A stretch of 64,000 nt of DNA, from positions 17,025,293-17,089,292 of the forward strand of contig NC_029527.1 of NCBI RefSeq assembly GCF_001577835.2, in the 5' to 3' direction. Numbering within the stretch: the stretch's first letter is position 1; each line of letters starts with the position of its first letter. Below, piece after piece: positions 50,601 to 60,069 of this stretch. The notes under the pieces are model-generated. The model was not told where the DNA came from. It did no database searches and worked only from the letters and a program-made list of their open reading frames with translations. The DNA comes from Coturnix japonica. Its lineage: Eukaryota > Chordata > Aves > Galliformes > Phasianidae. A program made the position numbers and the translations under genes.

Positions 50601-53600
50601 TAAAAAAGTAAGTAAAGTTGAGTCAATGAAATTTATTTCACATTGCAAAACTGTGTAATCAAGGTTTATTTAAAATCTGTGCTCTCTTCTGCTACTTTTT
50701 GTTCATGCATCCTTTCCCCCTATTCTTTTTAAAGGACACAGAGTAAAGCTTCTGTAGCCAGTAACTATAATTTACAGCCACAACACTCCTGGCCTGCATA
50801 ACCCAATATAAATCGGTGATGCATGGCAGGGTCAAGCGTTGTTGAACTGATAGCTTAAAGAGTCTGACACTAACATTGTGAACTACCACAGGAAGCAAAT
50901 TATAATGCCTTCTGCTAATCTGAGTCCTACATAAATAATACAGAGTCACACACTGAATTTAATATTGGAGGGTAAAGCATCTGCAGCACAAGGAAATCTT
51001 GAGGTAGTAAATGTGTCTACAAGTGGTATTTTTGTACAAAATGACCGGCAAATGAGAAACAGTTCAAAACAATTTAGGGAATTTGTGGCTTAAGTATAAC
51101 TCATGCATGTACATACACACACACTGAATTTTGAGATTTGAGATATATATATAAATGCATATTTGCATATGTATATCTACATATGTAGATATACATAAAT
51201 ATACACACATGCTAACTGGAGCAATAACTTTCAAAATGTGGTATCTTATACTCAGCTCTATTTTATTCAGGAAAAAAAATATCTGTCTCTATTTACTATG
51301 ATATTATATCATACTCATGTATTTTCACTGACTCCCTATGGAGAAAATTGAGAATATAAAAACTGTATAGGAATATCATAGTATAGTGGAAAGTTCACAG
51401 AATCACAGAATCATTAAGAGTCTGAAGGGATCGTTACAGGTCATAAAGTCCAACCAACTCCCTCACAATGAACAGGAACATTTACAGCTATATCAAATTG
51501 CTTAGAACCTGGTTCAGGCTGATCTTGAATGTCACATATGACTTGGCATCCACCACCTCTTCAGTCAACCTATTCTAATGCCTCACCACCCTTCTTCCGT
51601 AAAAACCTTCTTCCATATATCCAATCTAAATCCTCATCACAGCAAAAGGAAACTGCAGGTTTACAGTGTGTTTACAGACTGTTTACCATCTTTAGGGATC
51701 TGAATCATCTGTCACTGTAGGCTCTTTACTACCATCTTCAGGAAGGGGAAGACTGAAGTATGCTATTTGTGGATCTGACTTCAGAAAAGTGCGCACCTGA
51801 ATCCACTACACTGGTAAGTCTCCATGTTTTTTACTTGCAATTCACATATATGTCCTGCTTGAGCTTTGACATGAGCTACAGCCCGTAACTTAAAATCATC
51901 TAACTGTACTCAAAGGCACTGATGGTAAACAGAAGATACTAGGCTGATCTTGATAATAGAAAACCAAAACTGGAACGCATTTTTTGGCTAACGGTTTAGA
52001 GTGTAGGGGAAAAAAAGACCATAGCTATGCCTGCAATGCACAAATAGTCTTAAACAAGACATGTTTTATGGCCTCAAGTTGCACCAAGGTAAGTTTAGGT
52101 TGGATGTTAGCAAACACTTCCTTTACAGAAAGAGTAGTTCAGCACTGGAATATGCTCCCCAGGGAGGTGGTTAAGTCACTGTCCCTGGATGCATTTAAGA
52201 GCCATTTGGATGTGATGGTCAGGGATATGATTTAGCAGAGAGTTGTTAAGAGTTAGGCTACTATGGTTAAGCTGTGGTTGGACTTGATGATCTTCGAGGT
52301 CTTTTCCAACATGGGTAATTCTATGATCTATGATCTATACTGACTTACTTACCGTGCCCCATCTTTATCTGCAACAAATGTTGGAGTTGCTATTAGAGGG
52401 CTTCGTAGGTCTTTTCTGATATATATTTTTTCAGTGGAAGCTGCGCAGTTGGTTGGTTTTTCACGCTGCACATCAAAAGGCTTTCTTTCACTTTGAACCG
52501 CTATATGAAGAAATAAACATGCAGATTTGAAAGAAAATCATTGAATTGATTATTACTAAAAAAGTAAAACTCAAATAGTAGGATTTCTGATTAAATAACT
52601 ACAGTGGTGAGTTAGTTCAGCATGAAACTGAAATTTAAAATATATATTTTAAATTTAAATTTAAATTGAAATTTAAAATATAAAGACTGAAGAAACACTT
52701 CCAATTTTGCTATACTTGCATCTAAGTAAATTTTAATTGACAAGGGCACCAACTGATCATTTAAGTTTCCTGAACTAGAGGCAAAGCTTGACTTTTCACA
52801 GGTATTTTTGGTACTGCATTTTGGTCACAACCCCAGGTAACTCTACGGCTTGGGGAGGTGTGGCTGGAAAGCTGCCTGATGGAAAGGGACCTTGGTGTGT
52901 TGATGGACAGCCAGCTGAATATGAGCCAGCAGTGTGCCCAGGTGGCCAAGAAGGCCAATGGCTTGTATCAGGAATGGTGTGGTGAGCAGGACTGAGGAAG
53001 TCATCCTGCCCCTGTACTCGACATTGGTGAGGCCTCACCTCAAGTACTGTGTTCACTTTGGGGTACCTCAGTACAAAAAGGACACAGAGGTACTGGAGCA
53101 GGTCCAGAGAAGGGCAACAAGGCTTGTGAAGGGCCTGGAGAATCAGCCTTACAAGGAGAGACTGAGAAGGCTGGGGCTGTTTAGTCTGGGGAAAAGGAGA
53201 CTGAGGGGAGACCTTATTGCTCTCTTCCAGTATCTGGAAGGTGCTTACAGTGAGAGCGGGGCAAGTCTCTTCTCAATGGTAACAATTGAAAGGATGAGGG
53301 GAAATGGCCTCAAGTTGCACCAAGGTAAGTTTAGGTTGGATGTTAGGAAACACTTCTTTACAGAAAGCTCAGTACCACTGGAATAGGCTCCCCAGGGAGG
53401 TGGTTGAGATGTGGTGCTCAGAGATATGATTTAGCAGAGGGTTGTCAGAGTTAGGGTACTATGGTTAGGCTGTGGTTGGACTTGATGATCTTTGAGGTCT
53501 TTTCCAACCTGAGTAATTCTATGATTCTATGATTTAGAAGACAAAACATTCTGCAATATAAATTGGGAAAAAAAAAATGGGGGGTGGGGTGTGTGAGGGG

Positions 53601-56600
53601 ATGGATTCTTATTTTTCCAGGTAAAGCTATACACAAATATAAGACTCATTCTTACTCTGGATGAGTAGAAACAATACAAGCTAGTTCCAGAATTATTATT
53701 ATTATATCATACAAGACATGCAGCTTAATTCCCTGGAGGAAGTCTCTCTGCATGACACGCAATTCACTCATTTGTTCATTCCAGCCAGTTAGGGAGCAGC
53801 ATTCTAAAACTAAACTTTTCAGAATTCAGAAATGTTTCCAGTTGAAAACTGGAAGAAAATAAGGTTAGTCTCCAATGTGCCAAACAAGAACGTTAAATCT
53901 TTTAATAGAAAAATGGAAGTGAAAAATGATGCTTTATAATACAAAGTATTATTATTAAGCAGATTACAGAAACTTATCTGGAATCTAAGTCACTAATCTT
54001 TACAAATTCATCTATAGTTTGGCATGACATTTTACTGCATCAATTTTTCACCTGAAGATATAGATAATAATACTAATAAAATAATATGGCACTAATACAA
54101 AGATCTTGTAAATGTGTTGTATTAATACTAATTCTCAAAATATTTTGCAAATGCAGGGCATAACTTAAGTGGAAACAATATTACTATGTATTCATTGTAC
54201 AAATCAATCATACAGCAGTTATTGCTCTAAAAGATCTAACATTACAAACAGAAACAATTCAGTCCTACTATATAGCCTTTTTCAATGTAACACTAAACTA
54301 TGTGGTATGTTTCTTTCTATCTTTGTAAGCAGCAAGCTATTTATTTGTTCATCTTGTTTTTACTAATACTGTTAGTGTCCAGAAAATTTAGGGGCTTAGT
54401 AAGTAGATGTATCTACTTTCTAGGCTTTGTGGATACATAGGTATTGATCAGAAACCTGAACCAGTGCAGAGTAAAATCACTAAGCATAAATCCTAACAAC
54501 ACTGGGCTAGGAAGGGTTTTGCTTTTGGAAATGCAGCAGTTTCTTCACCATGGGTGTCACACCTCATATTCAGCACAGTGTGTGCATAGCACAGGAACCA
54601 TCACTACCCTTCTGGATTTCTAAAATGTAAATACAGCAAAGATCTCTTCATTTACAAACTGAAATTCAGCCTCCTTTTTAACTCAGCAGCTGGAATTTAT
54701 CTTGCCTAGATTAGAGTAGAAAGAAGAATTAAGCATTTATTGCTTCACCTTAAATTCTCCTTAAATTTATCAGAGAACAGCAAGTTAACAGGCTTCATGA
54801 AGTGCTGGACTGTAGAGGCAGAGGGTGCTATAAATTGGAATTAAAATGCATTGAAAGAGTTATTTGGATTCTAGCACTGGAACTGTAGTTAAGTATTGCA
54901 TACAAACAGGAAAATAAATTGTTCAGAACATGATCATTTATATAAAATGAATTATATTATAATATTCCTTAAAAATGACCAAACTAACATAAATAAGATA
55001 AACACTTCCCATCTCTGGGTAAAAAGAGAAAGATAAACCTGCAAAAACAAACAAACAAACAAACATTCTGTACATGCAACCTCTGACTCAGATTTATGTC
55101 CATCTTTGTTAAAGTATTTTGTACTATACACAGCCACTGCATTTGTAACACACATACTAAGAGGCCCTAACTAGACTGCTCTAGGACCGCAAGGAAGCTG
55201 AGATATGTATAAAAACAACTATTGCACATTAAACATAAACAGCAACAAAAGAAAGTTGAGGTAGATGGATATCAAAAAGGTATTTTCTTCAATCAACATA
55301 GACTGAAACAGAGAAGACATTAAAAACCAATAGCAGTCCGCATATTTTTTAGTTGATAGGCACATTCTCACATTAGGTAGTTAACACTCACATTCCATTT
55401 TCATGCCCATCTCTAGACATTTCTTAAGCCTACAAAACTGGCAGCGATTCCGATGGTGTTTATTGATGATACAGTCTTGGTTGCTACGACAGCTGTAGGT
55501 GAGATTCTTCCTCACGCTCCTTTTAAAGAAACCTTTGCATCCCTCACAACTGACAGCACCATAGTGACGACCTAGGAAACATACTGTTATCAGAAGGAAA
55601 TAACTCCCATTTTAACATACAAATAATTATCTTAGGCAAGTAAAACACTGTAAGAGTCACCCTTAATTCCTTAATTTGTGTTCTTGTTATCATTTTAGAC
55701 TGCAGAAGTAAAGCCTTACAGGATGTTCCTTTTTTTTTTTTTTTTAATCTCTTGCTAGGACTTTTAGGTGGGAAAGTGGAGAGAAGAAGGCTAAGCCTTA
55801 ATTTGAATAAGATGCCTCTGAAGTAGTAGTTCCCATTCCATCTGCTGTTATAGCATAGGAGCCTGTGCCTGAAGTTAGATTTAACAAGAATGCATGCTAA
55901 TCATTTAATTAAATGAAGATAAGTAATTTCAGAATAAATTCCAAAATTCAGTGTTTAGTCAAAACTCCTGTGCGCATTAATTCTGATATTGTTTTAATTA
56001 TATAAGCACTTTTATAAAATGGAAAAGAATAAAAAGAAGAGAGAGCTGTTCTCTTTGTAGTATGAAAGCTTCCTTCGTTAATGTTTAAATTTTTTCTGGT
56101 AGATTGCTTGCTACTAAATGGATCTGAAACGCTTGGCCTCTACTTGCCTCTTTTTGTAACAGTAAATAACCAAAATCTATCAAGTAGTCCTATGTTTGTC
56201 AGTGATCTCTGAGAAGCATTTTCTCCTTGAAGCACGTAGAGTTTTCTAGGCAACACTGCAAGGCTGCCCACAGCTCTTGAAATGGTTTCAGTTAGTAGGA
56301 ACTATGGAATCCTTATTTTCTCTTTCAGCACATGCCAATTTATCATTTACTCCACTTGGAGTACAAATTAATATTCTTCTGAGCAGAGCTGTCCTACTCT
56401 GTGCATATAAATGTATAATATCTCTTTCCACTACAGATTCAATTGCTTTTGCCATCAGCATGGTTATAATCATTTAAAACCACATGAAACCTCCTCCCTT
56501 CCTTCACCCTTCCAGTCAGTTTCCTGAATGTTGCTTTCTATGCTTCCTTACCTGATGCTTTATCACCACAGACCACGCAATATTCTACTACCTGGGCCCG

Positions 56601-57223
56601 CTGAACATCAGCTTTTCCCAGCAAACGTTCCACCGAAGCAGAGTCTGTCACTATCTGAGTGAAAATTCCAAAACAAAAAGAGGTAACTAGCCAGTATTTT
56701 CTGATGAAAGCAAGGAGCTTTGCCTAGGGTTGGTGTATCAATAGACAAGAGGCAGACAAATGTGAAGACAAGTGTGACAGATGTGGAATGAAATTAAGCA
56801 GTATAAAAGTTAATTAGCATTTTTAATGTCAACAGCAAGACTATTAGAGCAGTCAAAGCAAAACATGAATCCCAAACTGAACACCTAGCTTTGTTCAACA
56901 GAAGTTCCCTCACTTGTGCAGTCAGCAGCATGCTTCTTTTCTTGCAATTACTGTCAAACAACTGCTGTATTTTAGTCAAAGATGGTTGTACTCCACACAT
57001 TCCTCCCAGGCATTTAGCTAGTATGTATATATAGTTTAGAGGAGACAGCCTGAAACAGAGATTAATTATAGAAAACAGTTTGGCTTCTGAAGGCCTTGGA
57101 TCCCAAAACTTCAGCTGAAAACATGAAACTCATCACAATGAAATTAGAACAGAACAAAACAAAACCCACTTTGTAACAACAGTTGTAGCATTATAAAGTA
57201 AATTTTCAAGGACTGCTGACACA

Positions 57224-57256
<33 letters not shown>

Positions 57257-60069
57257 GAAGTTTAACAAAGAGATACCACTCCCTGTAAAATTCTCCCTAT
57301 TCTAATAGTAGAAATAGGGACAAGGCACCAGCTTTTATTTATTCATTTTTAAAGGCAGTTAGGAGAAAAATTCAAATTTCACTGGAAATTATTGTTTATA
57401 TAATTTGTTTTGCAAAGTTCCCATTGATATGGACCACGTTCAAGGCCCACAAACATAACAGAGGCTGTGAGCCAGCAGAACGCCCTGCGGCCACGAAGGC
57501 AAATAGTATCCTAGGATGCATTAAAGAGTGTGGTCAAACTGGGTGAAGGATGTGATCCTCCCCCCCTATTTTGCCCTGGTGAGGCCATATCTGGAGTACT
57601 ATTTCCACTTCTGGGCTCCCCAGTTCAAGACAGATAGAGAACTGCTGGAGAAAGTACAGTGGAGGGTTACAAAGATTATGAGGGGCCTGGAACATCTCCC
57701 TTATGAGGAAAGGCTGAGAAGCCTGGGACTTGTTCAGCTTGGAACAGAGAAAGTTGAGAGAGGACCTTATCATGCTTATAAATATTTAAAGGGTGGGAGG
57801 TCAAGTGGCTCTTTTGAGTGGTGCACAGCAAGGGGCTCTGGGTATCAGCTGAAACGCAGGAGGTTGCATATGTGCAGGAGAATGACAGAGCACTGGAACA
57901 AGCTGTCCACAAAGGTAAAGGCATCTCTTTCACTGGAGATATTCAAAATTCACCTGGATACTTTCTTTTGCAACGTGCTCTGGAGAACTTTCTTTAGCAG
58001 GAAGGTGGGACTTACAGTGAAAGAAATGTTGTTTTTGCATAAAAAAAGTGCTTGCAGAAATGAAGACCTTGAATTTTTGAGTAATGTAAGGAGATGTACC
58101 AGTACAAACCGGTTCTGTGCTATGAATGATAGCCAGAGGGGAAGGTTAACTATGAGAGGTTATCCCAGCATACCATAATAGGTAAAAACTAAACAAGAAA
58201 GGGAGGAGAATATGGAGAAGTTACCCAAGCAGTAAAGTAAACAGGGACTGGACACCGCTTAAGCAATTAGAAGCATCAGATAGGCTGTAAACCCTGGAGT
58301 CCTCAACCAACAAGGAAACACAGGAGGGAATTTGCACCAGGAAGTACGAAATATAAACTGTCCCCTCTCTTCGCTCCTTGCACCCTTTTATTCTTAGTCA
58401 TTTGCTATTGCAAAAGCATGAAATAATTTGTGATTCAAAGCAAATTCTGCCTGAGTCTGGAATATTGAACACAAGCATTTCTCACAGACTAGATGGACTC
58501 TAGAGGCTTTTTCTAACCCCTACAATTCTGTGATTTTGTGACAGCTTCCGCACTGAAGGACATCAATATCAATACTGTGACACTGCATTGTGAACCTATG
58601 TTTGCCCAGGTAAGCTCTATCACTGCACATCTGTAAATCTTTACTAGATATGAAATCTTGGCACGCCTCACAAGCACTAGCTTAATTATTTGTGTATGCC
58701 TTCTCATAATTGGAACTTCAGTGAGAGGTAATGAATGCAACTGAATGCATAAGGAACATGAAGACAGTGTGATTTAGGACTGGCTATCATAACCTACAAT
58801 TGTTATCATCTAATCCATGTTACAAAATTATCGTAATTCCTGATGTCTTAAAAGAATCCTACATTTAAAGTACTGAAAAGTCAAAAACTGAAATAGAAAA
58901 ATCTGTGGTTAATCTTATTTACCATATTTACCTGAATTCTGCCTGGCACAATGTTGTCTGCGGTGGTAAAGATAAGTTGTTTGGCATTAGATGTTTCAGG
59001 TGCTGCCAAAATCACCTTTCCTGCACCAGTTCCATCTGGACTGGCTAAAATAAACTGTTGCTTTGGAGACACAGATGAGTCCACTGCTGTCACTATCTGG
59101 ATTTTTTGACCTGTCTGCTGATCGGTCACAATCTATAAAACACATTGAAGAATGGTATGTTTCTGTCTCAGAATTATAAAATACTGTTTCATAAAAGCCC
59201 TTGTTACTAATTATTTTGCCATCTGTTAGAATGGTGCAAAGTTATAAGTGCAAAACAATATAATCAAAACAAATTGTTTAGAATATTTCTGTATCTTCAT
59301 ACCTACCATACAGAAAAGAAATACTAGATAGACTCGTGAAACAAATGAGAGTTCATCTTGTGGTGGAGGTTGTATGTCCAGGACCATTTCAAATGCCCCA
59401 GAACAGAAGACCCTCTTCTCCTGCACCACCTCTGACAAAAGTACAACAGAGTACTGTACTGGCACAAACAAGGTCAAGGACAGCTAAAGAAGTACTGCAA
59501 CATTCTAGTAATGCTAATGCTAATTTCATATTATTCGGCACTGCATACATTTAGAATTCTGATATGTTAATGCTATCTTTATATTATCCATGCGTAACAA
59601 CAATCCACCACCCAGGGGCTAACTTCAGCCTTCACAGGTAAGTCTGCCACTGGTTCTTTCTAAACATGACAGGGAGAGGGATGGAGGAAGAGAGGGAGGA
59701 AAGGAGAGATGATTTTAAGTGTTCTGAACTGTTTGTTGACAGCGTCTGCCCATTTGGCATGGTTAAAGCTCATGCAACTTTTATACGTAGGCTGTTTAAC
59801 ACCTGAAATTATTCCTCACTCCACTACACCAATATCATTGTTATATACAGCCAACTAGCTATGACCAATTGTATCTTCTGAGAGAAAGAGTTCTGAAGAA
59901 GCCTTCAACAGATTTTAGCGCTATTTTATATAAAATGAGAGCAGGAGGAGGAAAAAAAAAGATACAGCAGTTTACTACCAAATCAATATGATTTTACCTG
60001 AACGCGCTGTGGTGAGCCTACAGAGGAATCTGTGGAAATAATCTGGATACGCTGGGAAGGGCTGGTCAT
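40632..60069 (-). CDS. NR2C2: Nuclear receptor NR2C2 (testicular receptor 4, TR4)
   Basis: NR2C2 is an orphan nuclear receptor that binds AGGTCA direct repeats as a dimer, alone or with NR2C1. Exons in reading order: 59998-60069, 58932-59132, 56552-56654, 55392-55571, 52353-52500, 50029-50122, 49174-49304, 47259-47436, 46239-46360, 45605-45744, 44839-44976, 43121-43226 and 40632-40806. All edges are GT/AG and the phases agree; the total is 1788 nt, 595 aa (human 596). Start [16 protein letters not shown]. The N-terminal region has IQIVTD repeats. The DNA-binding domain spans about 117-182, with [11 protein letters not shown]-box CEGCKG at 134-139 and second finger CRSNQDC. The ligand-binding domain fills the C-terminal 250 residues ([37 protein letters not shown]) and ends NGQITGTSA. 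The first coding exon stays open upstream to its acceptor at 60108, so a longer N-terminus from an exon outside the window is possible. Confidence 0.97.
41790..42025 (+). mobile_element. CR1 3'-end fragment in NR2C2 last intron
   Basis: Contains the CR1 3' UTR order: GGGGAAATTTAGGTCAGATG (line of the GTTAGGAAG motif), CAGAGAGCAGGGAGGCCCTG, GATAGGACTCTGGTCAGCCTGAG, and CCCAACCCAAGCCATTCCATGA. Inserted antisense to NR2C2. Confidence 0.85.
42535..42762 (+). mobile_element. CR1 3'-end fragment in NR2C2 last intron
   Basis: CR1 motifs in order: GAGGGTGGTGAAACACTAGC, GGCTGTCCAGAGAAGCTGTG, GGGCAACCTGATCTAGAGGG, and CCCTTCCAATTCACCCATTC. An A-rich (AAAC)n tail at 42765-42855 follows. It lies about 0.5 kb from another CR1 in the same orientation. 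Confidence 0.88.
43889..43960 (+). repeat. A-rich CAA/AC simple repeat
   Basis: A-run followed by CAACAACAACAAC and CACACACAC units in the NR2C2 last-but-one intron. The 80-codon frame across it is a by-product. Confidence 0.8.
44593..44676. repeat. (TA)42 microsatellite
   Basis: An uninterrupted TA dinucleotide run of 84 bp in the intron between NR2C2 exons at 43121-43226 and 44839-44976. It ends about 160 bp from the latter exon. It is self-complementary and likely to vary in length. Confidence 0.95.
45125..45441 (-). mobile_element. Solo LTR, about 320 bp, family A copy 3, in NR2C2 intron
   Basis: On the minus strand it starts TGTGTAGGGGAACAGTTAGG and carries the family blocks AGAGCACAGGCAAAGTGG, GTGACCAGAAGGGGTGGACC, GGGCTCAT, GAGATCCCCTT and GGGTGAG. 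ACCAGAAGGGGTGGA is identical to copy 2 at 49647-49965. It stands out as GC-richer than its intron. It lies in the same sense as NR2C2, between exons 45605-45744 and 44839-44976. The far end is set by length. No internal retroviral part is present. Confidence 0.6.
48755..48928 (+). mobile_element. CR1 3'-end fragment in NR2C2 intron
   Basis: Reads GTGGCTGCACAGAGAAGTGG, GAATCCTCATTCCTTGAGAT, GACATAGCTTAGTGAAGGGA and ends TTCTATTATTCTATT. This is the CR1 tail order, antisense to the gene. Confidence 0.85.
49647..49965 (+). mobile_element. Solo LTR, 319 bp, family A copy 2, in NR2C2 intron
   Basis: Starts TGTATGGGAAACAGTTGATC and ends near ACTGTACA. It contains CATTTAAAGG (TATA-like) and a GTGAGC donor-like site. 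It shares long blocks with 9584-9903 and 45125-45441. It lies antisense to NR2C2 and ends about 60 bases from the donor of the exon at 50029-50122. Flanking repeats are unclear (ATAGT and TTAGC at best), so it is old. Confidence 0.65.
50370..50510. repeat. AT-rich low-complexity (ATAA/TTATAATA) block
   Basis: Nearly pure A/T with TTATAATAT units repeated several times, between NR2C2 exons. Confidence 0.8.
51168..51197. repeat. 30-bp perfect palindrome
   Basis: The left half TATGTATATCTACAT is followed at once by its exact reverse complement ATGTAGATATACATA, with no spacer. It sits in AT-rich intron sequence near 51.2 kb. Confidence 0.9.
51398..51605 (-). mobile_element. CR1 3'-end fragment in NR2C2 intron
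   Basis: The plus strand begins CACAGAATCACAGAATCATT, then AAGTCCAACCAACTCCCTCA, and CTTGGCATCCACCACCTCTT: the reverse complement of a CR1 3' end, in the sense of NR2C2. Confidence 0.88.
52066..52338 (+). mobile_element. CR1 3'-end fragment beside NR2C2 exon 5 (donor side)
   Basis: Contains GGCCTCAAGTTGCACCAAGG, GTTTAGGTTGGATGTTAG, CTCCCCAGGGAGGTGGTTAA and GGTTGGACTTGATGATCTTC, and ends ATTCTATGATCTATGATCTA. The tail stops about 8 bases from the splice donor (52347-52352) of exon 5. It is the same subfamily and orientation as the copy at 52805-53535. Confidence 0.92.
52631..52656. repeat. 26-bp perfect AT palindrome
   Basis: AAATTTAAAATAT joined to its exact reverse complement, pure A/T, followed by more AAATTT repeats to about 52680. 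It lies between NR2C2 exon 5 and the next CR1. Confidence 0.9.
52805..53535 (+). mobile_element. CR1 fragment, about 0.73 kb, with ORF2 C-terminus
   Basis: Begins inside the reverse-transcriptase frame. The frame at 52934-53386 reads [14 protein letters not shown] and [20 protein letters not shown], the CR1 ORF2 C-terminus. It runs through the 3' UTR to the tail ATTCTATGATTCTATGAT. 5'-truncated, antisense to NR2C2. Confidence 0.95.
57231..57256 (+). repeat. Run of 26 A
   Basis: Uninterrupted A tract in an NR2C2 intron. I see no retrocopy or SINE body in front of it. Confidence 0.9.
57455..58545 (+). mobile_element. CR1 fragment split by an LTR insertion
   Basis: CR1 sequence runs 57455-58017 (ORF2 C-terminus [18 protein letters not shown], then [18 protein letters not shown], then the 3' UTR). 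It resumes at 58487-58545 (GACTAGATGGACTCTAGAGG to TTCTGTGATTTTGTGA). The interruption falls within the motif AGGTTGGACTAGATG. Antisense to NR2C2. Confidence 0.9.
58018..58486 (+). mobile_element. Solo LTR, about 470 bp, inside a CR1
   Basis: Ends are TGAAAGAAATG and CATTTCTCACA, inverted repeats matching at 9 of 11 bases. A TATAAA lies at 58352-58357. GACT occurs just left (58009-58012) and right (58487-58490) of the insert, a possible target-site repeat, although five bases (TACAG) lie between the left copy and the TG end. No internal retroviral part is present. It is younger than the CR1 it interrupts, and differs from the 320-bp LTR family. Confidence 0.65.

Noticed and set aside
52934-53386. 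A 150-codon plus-strand protein gene
   Set aside because: It is the C-terminus of CR1 ORF2 within a 5'-truncated LINE.
57231-57256. Poly-A tail of a processed pseudogene
   Set aside because: No retrocopied gene or SINE body is recognisable in front of it, and CR1 does not leave poly-A tails.
57528-58178. A 216-codon plus-strand protein gene
   Set aside because: It begins in CR1 ORF2 and runs on into an inserted LTR, so it is a chance fusion of two repeats.
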